Of a DNA stretch of 64,000 nucleotides, positions 8,772-18,135 are shown in pieces. Source of the DNA: Bacillota bacterium (GTDB taxonomy: Bacteria; Bacillota; Clostridia; Lachnospirales; Lachnospiraceae). The position numbers and the translations under genes were made by a program. The notes below the pieces were generated by a model, which was not told the DNA's origin, ran no database searches, and saw only the letters and a program-made list of their open reading frames with translations. The stretch is from assembly GCA_023435645.1 (NCBI GenBank), contig JAEYRK010000079.1, positions 21,167 through 85,166 of the forward strand, in the 5' to 3' direction. Each line of letters opens with the position of its first letter. Within the stretch, counting starts at the first letter, position 1.

Positions 8772-8944
8772 ATAGTATTTTTTAATAAATAGGATAGGTT
8801 TGAGTGATAAATATACTTCCTTTGACAGACATCTGTAAACATAACAGATCAATTACTGCTAGATATCCCGGTGCATAAAAAACAGATAAAAATGAATAAA
8901 AAATGAAAATGACATCAAATTAGCCTACACTTTTTCTCGGATTG

Positions 8945-8953
8945 TGGTATAAT
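8945..8953 (+). promoter_or_regulatory. extended -10 promoter of the SNF2 helicase gene
   Basis: TGGTATAAT is a perfect extended -10 element. The -35 region is poor, as is usual for this type. It lies 32 bases before the ATG at 8986. Confidence 0.55.
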
Positions 8954-8985
8954 AATAGGATACAGTTCAAGAGAGGTGTGCGATT

Positions 8986-11900
8986 ATGATTCAGATTTCA
9001 AGGACGGGAATCAGAAATTTGGCTTCGAATGATACAACCTATGCCAGAGGTCTGCAATATTATAAGGATAACAGAATTACCAATGCAACCTATTCCAATT
9101 CTACGAAGCAATATCGCTTGGTTGTCAAGGGTAATTATAATTATTCTGTCCTTGTGGATGAGCAGGAGGATGGTTCCTTTGATTATAGCTGTAATTGCCC
9201 GTCCAGGCTGAAGGATCAGGGTGCCTGTAAGCATGTTGTAGCTGCCCTGTTATTCATTTTAAAATATCAGGAACGCAGTATGCTGACAGAGACGAAATCT
9301 CCTGAGGAGAGAAAGATCATACAGATTCTGGACTATTTCGTATCCCAGGAGGATTCGATGCTGGTAGGGGAAACCTTTCAGCTGGAAGCGATCATCAGCA
9401 TACCCTCTATCCTGAAGGGTGAAGGCGGGAGAGCCTATGTTTCCCTTAAGGGGGGAAGCAATCGAAAGTATAAGGTTCAGACCATCAAAAAGTTTCTGGC
9501 AGATATCTATCATAATGAAAGCTTTGCCCTGGGGAAGGAATTTAAATATGTCAGTGGGGAGAGTAGCTTTGACCAAAGCTCCAAAACACTCCTTGATTAT
9601 CTTCTTGAGATCTATGAGATTCAGGAGGTTATTGACAGTACTCATTTTTCCAAGATTTTTTCTAAATCACAGATGCTTATCACGAAGAATATGCTGATTA
9701 AGCTATTGGAATTACTGAACAGCAGTAGCTTTACACTGGAGATGTACGGAAAGGTTTACAGTGATGTAGTATTCTGTAAGGGAAACCCGAAGGTATCCTA
9801 TCAGCTGTCCATGGATGAAGACGCAATCACTGTGGATTATCAGGGGAAGGAAGCGGTACTACCCATTACGGAGACCGGTGAGCTTCTATTCTATGATGGG
9901 GCCATTTATCAGCCGGATAAGAAGTTCATACGGAATTTCAAGCCCTTTTATAACAGTCTTGGGAAGGATAAGGAGCCTCTGGTGTTTCGGGGAGATAGCA
10001 AGAACAGCTTCCTTGAGCATGTCCTGCCTAGAATCAGTGAGACAATGCTGCTGGATATTCCGGAGGAGCTGAAGAGTCGTTATATCACCTGCGATATGGA
10101 GGCCAAGCTCTATATTGATAAACATAAGCATGGGATCAAGGCAGAGCTGAAATACCGTTATGGGGACTATGAGTTTAATTCCTTTGAGAATGCCTCCTCC
10201 GGTTCTTATATTATTGTCAGGCAGAGGGAGAAGGAGGATGCCATCATTGGCGATCTATTACAGCTGGGTTTCCTTCCTTATAAAAATTATTATTTACTGA
10301 AGGATGAGGATAGGATCTATGATTTCCTATCCGGTAGAGTTATGGAATTAGATAATAAGGCTGGCTTATTCTACTCTGAGGATTTTAAGAGACTGGGAAT
10401 TCGTAATGCGGGAAGCTTTAAGGCCGGGGTGAAGGTAAATACCGGACTGAATATGCTGGAGCTGGATTTGGATTTTGAAGATATCCCGAAGGAGGAGCTG
10501 AAGGATCTCTTATATTCCTATCAGGTGAAGAAGAAATACTATCGGCTCAAGAACGGCAGCTTTGTTAATCTGGAGGATCAGAATCTAGGGGAGTTAACCA
10601 AGATCTTAAATTCTCTGAACCTTAGTAGTAAGAATTATAATGAGGATACGCTTCTTCTGGAGAAACAGCATGCGGTTTATCTGGATAAGGCTTTTGTTGA
10701 CCGGCAGTTCGCGCTGGAACGAGACCATAACTTCATGGCCCTGACCGAGAAGATTTTAAATCCTGTTCGCACAGCGTATCAGCTCCCGGAAGGAATTCTG
10801 GCGACCCTAAGGCCCTATCAGGTGACCGGTTATAAATGGCTAAAGACCCTATCCGATAATGAACTGGGTGGAATCCTTGCTGATGATATGGGATTGGGAA
10901 AAACACTGCAATCCATTGTATATATCGCCTCTGATATCACCAATAATCCGAAGCATGCACCCTTTTTGATCGTATGCCCGACCTCCCTAATTTACAATTG
11001 GCAGGATGAGATCGAGAACTTTGCACCCTTCATTAAAGCTGCGGTGGTCAGCGGTACACCACAGGAGCGTCAGGAGACCATCGGAAGGTATAAGGAATAT
11101 GATGTCCTGATAACCTCCTATCCCTTAATCCGCAGGGATATTGCTCTCTATGAGAAGATTTATTTCCATACGGTATTTATCGATGAGGCTCAATACATTA
11201 AGAATGATTCATCCCTGAATGCAAAATCCGTCAAAAGGCTATTGTCGGACCATAAGTTTGCCCTGACCGGAACACCGATTGAGAACAGTCTGTCAGAGCT
11301 GTGGTCCATCTTTGACTTCATCATGCCGGGGTATCTGAACAGCCACTCCAAATTCGTCGAGCATTATGAGAAGCCTATTATGAAGGAGGACCGGGAGGTA
11401 TTGACGGATCTACACCAGCGCATCAATCCTTTTATCTTAAGACGTATGAAAAAGGATGTTCTTACAGAGCTACCGGATAAATATGAGACGAAAATGCTGA
11501 CGGAGCTGACAGAGGAGCAGAAGATGATCTATCTGTCCTTTCTGGAAAATATCCGTGGAGAGATCAATTCTGAGATTGAAGAGAAGGGCATAGAACGAAG
11601 CAGCATCAAGATTCTGGCAGCACTGACAAGACTCAGGCAGATCTGCTGCCATCCCTCCACCTTCCTGGAGAATTATCAGGGAGGGAGTGGTAAGCTGGAG
11701 CTTCTGATGGAGGTGATCCCGGATGCTATTGCGAACGAGCACCGCGTACTGGTATTTTCCCAGTTTACCTCGATGCTCCGGATTATCGAGAATGAACTGA
11801 AGGATATGAACATTCCTTACTTCTATCTGGAGGGCAGTACCCCGACGGAGGATCGAAATGATTATGTGAAGCGCTTTAATGCAGGAGAGGGGAAGGTATT

Positions 11901-12201
11901 TCTGATATCCTTAAAGGCAGGAGGAACCGGACTTAATCTGACCGGAGCCGATACCGTAATCCATTATGATCCCTGGTGGAATCCTGCAGTCGAGGAGCAG
12001 GCCACGGATCGTGTCTATCGAATTGGTCAGCAGAATAAGGTTCATGTCATGAAGCTGATTACAAAGGGAACGATTGAGGAGAAGATCTTTAAGCTGCAGA
12101 GAAAGAAGAAGGAGCTTTCAGACTCCATCATCAGCTCGAAGGAGGTATTCATCAATACCTTGACAAGAGAAGAGCTTGTGGAGCTATTTACTCCGATGTA
12201 G
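8986..12201 (+). CDS. SWIM zinc-finger / SNF2-family helicase
   Basis: A 1071-residue ATP-dependent translocase. The N-terminal SWIM zinc finger has Cys69, Cys71, Cys81 and His83 (SCNCPSRL, GACKHVVA). A long middle region matches the bacterial SNF2-associated part. The two RecA lobes follow: Walker A ADDMGLGKT at 632-640, DEAQ box at 733-736, TGTPIENSLSELWSIFDF, and in lobe two QFTSMLRIIE, SLKAGGTGLNLT and QATDRVYRIGQ. The family remodels protein-DNA complexes; bacterial members are widespread and poorly understood. AGAGAGGTG lies upstream of the start. It is monocistronic. Confidence 0.95.
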   Translation: MIQISRTGIRNLASNDTTYARGLQYYKDNRITNATYSNSTKQYRLVVKGNYNYSVLVDEQEDGSFDYSCNCPSRLKDQGACKHVVAALLFILKYQERSMLTETKSPEERKIIQILDYFVSQEDSMLVGETFQLEAIISIPSILKGEGGRAYVSLKGGSNRKYKVQTIKKFLADIYHNESFALGKEFKYVSGESSFDQSSKTLLDYLLEIYEIQEVIDSTHFSKIFSKSQMLITKNMLIKLLELLNSSSFTLEMYGKVYSDVVFCKGNPKVSYQLSMDEDAITVDYQGKEAVLPITETGELLFYDGAIYQPDKKFIRNFKPFYNSLGKDKEPLVFRGDSKNSFLEHVLPRISETMLLDIPEELKSRYITCDMEAKLYIDKHKHGIKAELKYRYGDYEFNSFENASSGSYIIVRQREKEDAIIGDLLQLGFLPYKNYYLLKDEDRIYDFLSGRVMELDNKAGLFYSEDFKRLGIRNAGSFKAGVKVNTGLNMLELDLDFEDIPKEELKDLLYSYQVKKKYYRLKNGSFVNLEDQNLGELTKILNSLNLSSKNYNEDTLLLEKQHAVYLDKAFVDRQFALERDHNFMALTEKILNPVRTAYQLPEGILATLRPYQVTGYKWLKTLSDNELGGILADDMGLGKTLQSIVYIASDITNNPKHAPFLIVCPTSLIYNWQDEIENFAPFIKAAVVSGTPQERQETIGRYKEYDVLITSYPLIRRDIALYEKIYFHTVFIDEAQYIKNDSSLNAKSVKRLLSDHKFALTGTPIENSLSELWSIFDFIMPGYLNSHSKFVEHYEKPIMKEDREVLTDLHQRINPFILRRMKKDVLTELPDKYETKMLTELTEEQKMIYLSFLENIRGEINSEIEEKGIERSSIKILAALTRLRQICCHPSTFLENYQGGSGKLELLMEVIPDAIANEHRVLVFSQFTSMLRIIENELKDMNIPYFYLEGSTPTEDRNDYVKRFNAGEGKVFLISLKAGGTGLNLTGADTVIHYDPWWNPAVEEQATDRVYRIGQQNKVHVMKLITKGTIEEKIFKLQRKKKELSDSIISSKEVFINTLTREELVELFTPM

Positions 12202-12207
12202 GAAGGA

Positions 12208-12318
12208 GCTGTTTCAAAATAGCATAAAAAGATACAAGAAGCCTTATATGTTTCCCGTAATGCACTGTTTGGGGAACATATAGGGCCTCTTGTATCTACA
12301 TGACTATAATGAAACAGC
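12208..12318. terminator. long three-segment inverted repeat between convergent genes
   Basis: Outer arms GCTGTTTCAAAATAG / CTATAATGAAACAGC enclose inner arms AGATACAAGA / TCTTGTATCT and TATATGTTTCCC / GGGGAACATATA. The whole can fold as one 111-nt imperfect hairpin, followed on the plus side by CCCCTTTT. It probably ends both the helicase and bioY transcripts, but it is much longer than an ordinary terminator. Confidence 0.7.
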
Positions 12319-12354
12319 CCCTTTTGGTATCGTGTGTGATTAGTGCTTTAGGGC

Positions 12355-12939
12355 TCAGATTATCTTAATATCACGGAAAGCCTTTCGTAAGGATACCCGG
12401 ATGACCTGACTGAAGCTTACTGCCAGGGTAATTTTAATCAAGTCAAACAGGACATAAGGATAGACACATAGAGCAAGTGCCTTCCTAAGACCGGAGCCGG
12501 TACTGAAGGAGAACCACAGGGAACCGAACAGATAGCAGAGCAATAAGGAGAATATCATACCCACAGTCAGAGCTACGATGTTCCATTTCTTCGCATAACG
12601 GTAGCTGAGGGAGGTAAGTAATGCCATAAAGGGATAAGCCATGATGAAGCCGCCCGTCACTCCTGTCAGAGCGGGAAGGCCACCTCTCATATTTGCAAAT
12701 ACAGGAAGGCCGAAGGCACCTAACAGGATATAGGAGATGACCGACAATAAGGCATACCTGGGGGGCAGCAGTGCACCAATCAGGTAGATGGCAAAGAGCG
12801 AAAGGGTGAAGGGGATTGGCTGGGTCGGAATTGTAATCTGTGCCAGGACACAGAGGAGTGCAGTAAACATACTGGTCAGAACCAGCCCTGTGATACTGAT
12901 GAGCTGCTTCGGCTTTGTCTTCGCATTCAGTTGTTCCAT
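12355..12939 (-). CDS. bioY: biotin transporter substrate-binding component BioY
   Basis: S-component of an ECF-type vitamin transporter, an integral membrane protein that binds biotin and docks onto a shared EcfAAT module. About six hydrophobic segments are visible, with family signatures ITIPTQPIPFTLSLFAIYL, SYILLGAFGLPVF and LTGVTGGFIMAYPF. I prefer ATG 12939 (MEQLNAKTKPK), which has GAGGA 8 bases upstream; the frame also opens at 12960 and 13035. It lies directly behind birA in the same direction, which fits biotin-dependent co-regulation. No ecf genes are seen here. Confidence 0.92.
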   Translation of the reverse strand: MEQLNAKTKPKQLISITGLVLTSMFTALLCVLAQITIPTQPIPFTLSLFAIYLIGALLPPRYALLSVISYILLGAFGLPVFANMRGGLPALTGVTGGFIMAYPFMALLTSLSYRYAKKWNIVALTVGMIFSLLLCYLFGSLWFSFSTGSGLRKALALCVYPYVLFDLIKITLAVSFSQVIRVSLRKAFRDIKII

Positions 12940-13044
12940 GATATTTTTCCTCAGGAGCATGGGATAAAAGACTCCTGTTTCCTTTCTTTCATTCAATGAA
13001 GTTACGGTGTTACTATTTATGATAGTAGGTGGCATTGCCAGCTC

Positions 13045-14025
13045 TTATCCCTTTAACGGTCTTATGCTTACTTCACCGGAGGAGAGGGTTTCTATGGTCT
13101 GGTCCTCATATTCCACAATCAATCGGGCCTGATCGTCGATATCCAGAGCTTTCGCCGGCCTGCTTTCATTTCCCTTCAGAACCAGGATATGCTTCCCGAG
13201 GATGATCTGACGTTTACGATATTCTGCAAGATACTTACGGTCTGCCAGGGAGTCCATGCATTCGGCCATTTGGTTCAAAATCTCTGCTGTCAGCAGAGAA
13301 GTGACCGGCTGATCCTCGGGCTTGTGGGTGAAGAGGGATCCGGCAATTCCCTGAATGGAATCCGGGAAATTGCTTGTAGAGACATTCACACCGATTCCCA
13401 CAACCGCATATTCTAAGCCTCCGTTTTCAAAGTTGATGGACGCCTCGGTAAGGATGCCGCAGACCTTTCTTCCCTCCACAAAGATATCGTTCACCCATTT
13501 GATACCAGCCTTGACCCCGGCAGTTTTCTCGATCGCTTTGGCTACCGCAACGGCTGTTCCTGTAGTGATCAGCAGGGAATTCTCCAGATTAAGCTGAGGA
13601 CGTAGAATCAGTGAGAGGTAAATTCCTGTGGAGCCGGGAGAGTAGAAGCTTCTTCCCATCCGTCCTTTGCCCTCGGTCTGTTCACCGGCAATGATTACAG
13701 TTCCATCCCTTGCCCCTTCTGCAGCCAGGGCCTTCGCTATGGTATTGGTCGAGGTGACACATTGACGTACATCCAGGATAAAACCGGCTGCTTTGCCCTG
13801 AAGGTAAGGGCGTATGCTCTCGGCAGACAGGATATCGTTATGAGGCAACAGGCAATACCCCCGATTGGTAGCGGCGGTAATCCGGTAACCGTCCTTTTGC
13901 AAAGCCTTCACTGCCTTCCATACGGAGCTGCGGGTGACAAAGAGACTTTCTGCAAGTCTGGCGCCATTGACGCTGTTACCGCGGTTCTCCTCCAATATTT
14001 GTAATACCTGATGCTTTAATTCCAT
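13045..14025 (-). CDS. birA: bifunctional biotin--protein ligase / biotin operon repressor
   Basis: Attaches biotin to carboxylase/decarboxylase carrier proteins via biotinyl-AMP. It also has an N-terminal winged helix (residues about 5-60, ESLFVTRSSVWKAVKALQKDGY) that marks the DNA-binding, repressor class. The catalytic loop TEGKGRMGRSF and the KWVNDIF segment are present, and a C-terminal SH3-like domain follows. At 326 residues it is a full-length class II BirA. It is upstream of bioY in the same operon. I looked for a matching BirA operator in front of birA and could not identify one with confidence. Confidence 0.96.
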   Translation of the reverse strand: MELKHQVLQILEENRGNSVNGARLAESLFVTRSSVWKAVKALQKDGYRITAATNRGYCLLPHNDILSAESIRPYLQGKAAGFILDVRQCVTSTNTIAKALAAEGARDGTVIIAGEQTEGKGRMGRSFYSPGSTGIYLSLILRPQLNLENSLLITTGTAVAVAKAIEKTAGVKAGIKWVNDIFVEGRKVCGILTEASINFENGGLEYAVVGIGVNVSTSNFPDSIQGIAGSLFTHKPEDQPVTSLLTAEILNQMAECMDSLADRKYLAEYRKRQIILGKHILVLKGNESRPAKALDIDDQARLIVEYEDQTIETLSSGEVSIRPLKG

Positions 14026-14055
14026 TGGTATCGATCCTTTGCATTATGATGTAAC

Positions 14056-14083
14056 AGTATAACAGACCTAAAATCATTGTCAA
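14056..14083 (-). promoter_or_regulatory. promoter of birA-bioY
   Basis: On the minus strand TTGACA, 16 bases, TATACT: a strong vegetative promoter about 30 bases before the birA start codon. Confidence 0.7.
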
Positions 14084-14170
14084 CCATTTACCAATAAAGA
14101 GTCGACAATTAAATGATAAGGCAACACAATATTAATCAGAAATACATACAAAAGGAAAATGGGCAAATAA

Positions 14171-14221
14171 AAGAAAAATACCTGTTCTCAGCATCCCGAA
14201 GGGGTAGGAAAACAGGTATTT
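14171..14221 (-). terminator. terminator of the zinc-ribbon gene
   Basis: AAATACCTGTT and AACAGGTATTT form the stem. Read on the minus strand it is followed by TTTTTCTTTT. It lies immediately after the stop codon of the 14225 gene. Confidence 0.85.
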
Positions 14222-14224
14222 CAT

Positions 14225-15235
14225 TTAGGATATTACATCTGTATCAAAGTTGGCATTATAGAAATCCTCAATCAGGCGGTCCAAATAATCTGCATTTTGC
14301 CCGGGGAAATTCTCTAGGAGCTTCTCCTTAATGATATCGGTTACACGGATATAATTTAGTTCCGCTGAGAGAGTTTCATCACTCAAGGAGTTCAGATAAT
14401 CGTTGGTCACATGGATACTAAGCCATTCATTGATTTGCTCTGTTATTTTCTTCTCATCTTCAATCTCCAGCTGTAGCTCCTTCGCCTTTCTCTGGGTTGA
14501 TATGCCGACTGTGATAAAGAATAGGAAGAGAGCGCCCATAACGGTATTCGGAATGATGCCATTCAGTATGGACAAAACCCCGGTAATATTCAGCAGGACA
14601 AAGATTACACCGAGAAATCCCAGTCCCAGGAAAACTCCGACAGTAGCATGATAATCCTTATATTTCTCTGCTTTCAGGACATAGGTAGCCGGTACGATTT
14701 CCTCGGCCTCTTCTTCCTCAGTCTCCTCCTGTTCAGGAGTCTTCTGATTCCAGGTGTCCCGGTAGAGGGCAGCACCCTGTGTCAGTTTCTCTGAATCCGG
14801 CATTAACGGAATCTCTTCTGAAGTCTCGGCAGCTACCTCGACATCAGATTCCACATCCTCTGTCTCCTCCGGGTCGTCCTCCGGGGCCTCTGATGATTTC
14901 TCCGACTCCTCAGTTTTTTCGTTCTCCAGACCATTCTCATGACGCTCACGCTCAACGAAATAAAACGCCTGATATAGCTTCTGGGCAGCCTTACGCTGAT
15001 CTGAGGGGATAAACACAATGTAAGCTCCCAGCTCATCATTGAAACGGATTACTGACTTTAAGTCTGAATATGAAAAATACTTAGCAAGCTTCTCTGCGAT
15101 GCTCTTTGCTTCTGATTGGAAAAACGGTATGAATTCCTCTACCACCGGTAATTCATCGACCAGATCTACCTTGCAATCACTACAGGTGCTATAACCTTCC
15201 TGAAACTCATTCTTACACTTGGGACACCAGGGCAT
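14225..15235 (-). CDS. zinc-ribbon membrane protein with acidic linker, unknown function
   Basis: 336 residues. It starts with a zinc ribbon (CPKCKNEF and CSDCKVDLVDELP at residues 4-30), followed by a folded segment to about residue 95. A strongly acidic low-complexity stretch follows (many Glu/Asp, about 100-190). Two adjacent hydrophobic helices come next (VGVFLGLGFLGVIFVLL, and TVMGALFLFFITVGI), and finally a helical cytoplasmic tail. Most of the protein should face the cytoplasm. The layout recurs in clostridial proteins of unknown function. It is transcribed after tyrS but separated from it by 160 bases of structured sequence. Confidence 0.7.
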   Translation of the reverse strand: MPWCPKCKNEFQEGYSTCSDCKVDLVDELPVVEEFIPFFQSEAKSIAEKLAKYFSYSDLKSVIRFNDELGAYIVFIPSDQRKAAQKLYQAFYFVERERHENGLENEKTEESEKSSEAPEDDPEETEDVESDVEVAAETSEEIPLMPDSEKLTQGAALYRDTWNQKTPEQEETEEEEAEEIVPATYVLKAEKYKDYHATVGVFLGLGFLGVIFVLLNITGVLSILNGIIPNTVMGALFLFFITVGISTQRKAKELQLEIEDEKKITEQINEWLSIHVTNDYLNSLSDETLSAELNYIRVTDIIKEKLLENFPGQNADYLDRLIEDFYNANFDTDVIS

Positions 15236-15397
15236 AATTTCAACTCCATTCTTATAGATTCGGAGGTTCCGGTCAACCTAAGCCGGTTTACAGACCGTAA
15301 GCTAGCAGGTTCCTCCGTTAAGCACAGACATAAAGTCTGCGGAAGCCTTTCTCTATTGTAGTTAAGGATAGGCATTTCTGTTATAAGAGCTAGTACA
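15236..15397 (-). other. structured intergenic region tyrS to zinc-ribbon gene
   Basis: Read on the minus strand this 162-base gap contains several small dyads: CAGACTTTATGTCTG, TTACGGTCTGTAA, and CCGG pairs near AACCGG / CCGGAACC. No T-tract follows any of them, so it does not look like a terminator. It could be a folded leader for the 14225 gene. Confidence 0.35.
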
Positions 15398-16627
15398 TTA
15401 TTCTGCCATGAAGCGGTGATAAGCCTTCTTGCCTTTTCTTACCAGAAGAGCTCCGTCCGCATCAAAATCCTGATCAGTGAATACCCGGTCAAAGTCTTCA
15501 ATCTTCACCTCGTTCACAGTGACACCGCCTTGCTGGATCGTACGTCTTGCATCGGAGCGGGAGGTGGCGAGCTTCGCATCACACATAAGAGTGATCAGAT
15601 CGATTCCCTCTGCAAACTTGTCAGCAGGATAAGTGGTAGTGGGGATGTCCTCGGATTTCATGCCGCCGCCGAATAAAGCCCTAGCAGCTTCTTGAGCCTT
15701 TTTCGCTTCCTCCTCCCCATGAACGATCTTGGTGATCTCATAGGCAAGAACCTCCTTGGCATAATTGATCTCAGCATCCTTTAGAGCACCGAGCCTTCTG
15801 ACCTCGTCCATTGGAAGGAAGGTTAGGAGACCTAAGCATTCCTCCACCTTCACATCCTCGATGTTCCTCCAGTACTGGTAGAACTCGTAGGGACTTGTCT
15901 TATTGGGATCCAGCCATACCGCACCCTTCATGGTCTTACCCATCTTAATACCTTCACTGGTGGTTAGGAGCTTAAAGGTGAGACCGAAGGCAGGCTTAGC
16001 CTCCTTACGACGGATTAAGTCCACACCGCCCAGAATATTGGACCACTGATCATTACCGCCGAGCTGCAGGGTACAGCCATATAGTTTATTAAGCTTCCAG
16101 AAATCATAGGATTGCATCAGCATATAGTTGAACTCGAAGAAGGTGAGCCCCTTCTCCATCCGCTGCTTATAACAATCCGCTGTCAGCATCTTATTGACCG
16201 AGAAATGGATTCCGATTTCTCTAAGGAACTCCACATAATTTAAATCCAGTAGCCAGTCCGCATTGTTTGCCAGGATTGCTCTGTCATTTTCAAAATCAAT
16301 AAATTTCGCCAGCTGTCTGTGAAAGCAGTCGGCATTGTGCTGTATGGTTTCGATGGTCATCAGGGTACGCATATCGGATTTGCCGGTCGGATCTCCGATC
16401 ATGGTAGTACCACCGCCAAGCAAGGCAATTGGTCTGTGCCCGGCACGCTGCATATGCATCATTGCCATAACGGTAAGGAAATGCCCCGCAGTCAAGCTGT
16501 CCGCTGTAGCATCAAAGCCTATATAAAAGGTAACAGATTCCCTTCCCAGTAGTTCTCTAATCTCCTCATGGGTTTCCTGTTCGATAAACCCTCGTTCTTT
16601 CAGAATGTCATAAACATTCGTAGACAT
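15398..16627 (-). CDS. tyrS: tyrosine--tRNA ligase
   Basis: Class I aminoacyl-tRNA synthetase charging tRNA-Tyr. The Rossmann domain starts at FYIGFDATADSLTAGHFLT (a HIGH-like motif), ALLGGGTTMIGDP and LQLGGNDQWSNI follow, and the KMSKS-type loop reads IKMGKTMKG, normal for TyrRS. A C-terminal S4-like RNA-binding domain (SRSDARRTIQQGGVTVNEVKI) ends it. Its 409 residues fit the family. Only 78 bases separate it from the upstream acyltransferase gene, too little for a T-box leader. Confidence 0.97.
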   Translation of the reverse strand: MSTNVYDILKERGFIEQETHEEIRELLGRESVTFYIGFDATADSLTAGHFLTVMAMMHMQRAGHRPIALLGGGTTMIGDPTGKSDMRTLMTIETIQHNADCFHRQLAKFIDFENDRAILANNADWLLDLNYVEFLREIGIHFSVNKMLTADCYKQRMEKGLTFFEFNYMLMQSYDFWKLNKLYGCTLQLGGNDQWSNILGGVDLIRRKEAKPAFGLTFKLLTTSEGIKMGKTMKGAVWLDPNKTSPYEFYQYWRNIEDVKVEECLGLLTFLPMDEVRRLGALKDAEINYAKEVLAYEITKIVHGEEEAKKAQEAARALFGGGMKSEDIPTTTYPADKFAEGIDLITLMCDAKLATSRSDARRTIQQGGVTVNEVKIEDFDRVFTDQDFDADGALLVRKGKKAYHRFMAE

Positions 16628-16705
16628 CGGTATTCCTCCTTGTAATGATTGTCCTTTTCATAACTAAAGACATTATAAATGAAAAGCTTTTATTTTTCAA
16701 TGAAA

Positions 16706-17767
16706 TTACTTCTTGATTCCAAACAATAATCGCATCAGCGGGATTCTTCGGAACAGCTCATAATTGATAAAGGTCAGCAGGATACTGGAAGACAGTATGA
16801 GGAGCACCTGCAGGAAGGAATGATCAGTAATCCGAAATGCATAATAGGCTGCTGCCACCAGCCAGCTCTGATGAAAGATATAGACAGGGAAGGAAGCCTT
16901 TGCCAGATATGTGGTTATGGAATTTGTAAAGTTTAAGAAATGCCTTCCAAGCCCCAGGATGGCTAAGATGCAGGCCCATTTTACCGGGAAGCTTGCAATT
17001 CCATAAAACAGATCGGTGCTCCAGCTACTGTAAGTGATTACATAGAGTAGGATAAGCAATAGCATAGCCGCTGCAGTCAGTAGATAACGCTGTTTTTCCA
17101 ATTCACTTTGAAGCTCCTCATTACTTAATACAAAGTATCCAAGAAGGAATAGGGCAAGATTCTCACCGATGCTCTTCCCACTGAAGTTAAGGATCGGATT
17201 CATAAGTAAGGGGAACAGAAATAAGGGTAGGACCGCAATCAATTTAAGTCCCCGTCCATCCACCCCCGTTTTGAAGCCCCGGAATAACTTCCGGATCGGA
17301 AGCAATAGGAGTGAAATAACAAAGAGGTATAGGATGAACCACAGGTTTCCCGGGGTGAAGCCGCCAGTATATCCGGAAAGGTCGGTAGGCTTTGTGAAGA
17401 ACAGAACATATTGATGGAGGTAGCTGCCTGTATATCCGTTATGATATTTTTCTGCATAATAGGTCTGTATCGGTATGTATATGAGCAGACCGGACAGGAA
17501 GGGCAGAAGCAGTTTAAAAAAGCGCTCCTTGCTGTATTCTGCCGCTGTTCGCTTCTTCAGGGCATAGGAGGAGCTGATTCCGGCTATCACAAACAGCAGT
17601 GGCATAAACCAAGGGGATGTGAACAGAATGAAATCATTGAGTAACCTTATCCCCGGACCCTTCACATAGAAGTTTTCCCCAAAGCTGTTATAAATCATGC
17701 AGGCGTGGAAGGGAAATAAAAGTAGCACACAGAGGAAGCGGAGATTGTCAATGTAATATTTCCTCAT
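16706..17767 (-). CDS. acyltransferase family 3 membrane protein
   Basis: A polytopic protein of 353 residues with roughly ten hydrophobic helices, related to the OafA/OpgC acyltransferase-3 family that O-acetylates or succinylates surface glycans. The N-terminal RKYYIDNLRFLCVLLLFPFHA carries the conserved Arg and His of the first helix, and FVIAGISSSYALKKR is the next signature. The glycan target cannot be predicted. It is transcribed away from the ABC exporter operon. Confidence 0.85.
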   Translation of the reverse strand: MRKYYIDNLRFLCVLLLFPFHACMIYNSFGENFYVKGPGIRLLNDFILFTSPWFMPLLFVIAGISSSYALKKRTAAEYSKERFFKLLLPFLSGLLIYIPIQTYYAEKYHNGYTGSYLHQYVLFFTKPTDLSGYTGGFTPGNLWFILYLFVISLLLLPIRKLFRGFKTGVDGRGLKLIAVLPLFLFPLLMNPILNFSGKSIGENLALFLLGYFVLSNEELQSELEKQRYLLTAAAMLLLILLYVITYSSWSTDLFYGIASFPVKWACILAILGLGRHFLNFTNSITTYLAKASFPVYIFHQSWLVAAAYYAFRITDHSFLQVLLILSSSILLTFINYELFRRIPLMRLLFGIKK

Positions 17768-17936
17768 AACATTCTTACCAACCTTTCTTATTCATTGCTT
17801 ATATCTATAAATTATTGATAGGAAATTGATTTATTTGAACTTTCATTTTTGCATCAATTTTATGATGAAGCAATCAGGTTTGTGATAAAGCATGGTTTCC
17901 TTCAATCTGATGACACCATTACATCCGTAGGAGAAA

Positions 17937-17958
17937 CGATATGACATTTGTCATATCG
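17937..17958. promoter_or_regulatory. perfect 22-bp dyad, candidate response-regulator site
   Basis: CGATATGACA and TGTCATATCG flank a TT centre with no mismatch, and a further TGTCA half-site follows at 17963. The dyad centre is 188 bases before the ABC ATPase start. A TATGAT -10-like element at 18001 without a good -35 would place the dyad about 65 bases upstream of the transcription start, a common position for an activator. The likely binder is the LuxR-type regulator encoded at 22696. The rest of the 17768-18135 gap shows nothing else clear. Confidence 0.5.
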
Positions 17959-18135
17959 ATATTGTCACTGCAGTAACTTCCATCCTCCTTCTGTTTCGTA
18001 TATGATAATACCATAAATTAGCAAACTTTTCATTAGGTACTTGCGAAACTCTTATATTCAATTGATCATGCATACAACAAATACATCTGAGGTTTCGTAA
18101 TTTCCTAAATAGATCAAGAAATGGAGGGAATATAG

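Noticed and set aside
14026..14110. BirA operator in front of birA
   Set aside because: Partial TTGAC/GTTA half-sites are present, but no pair with the expected spacing could be identified with confidence.
16628..16705. T-box leader for tyrS
   Set aside because: Only 78 bases separate tyrS from the upstream gene, and no specifier-loop or T-box core sequence was seen.
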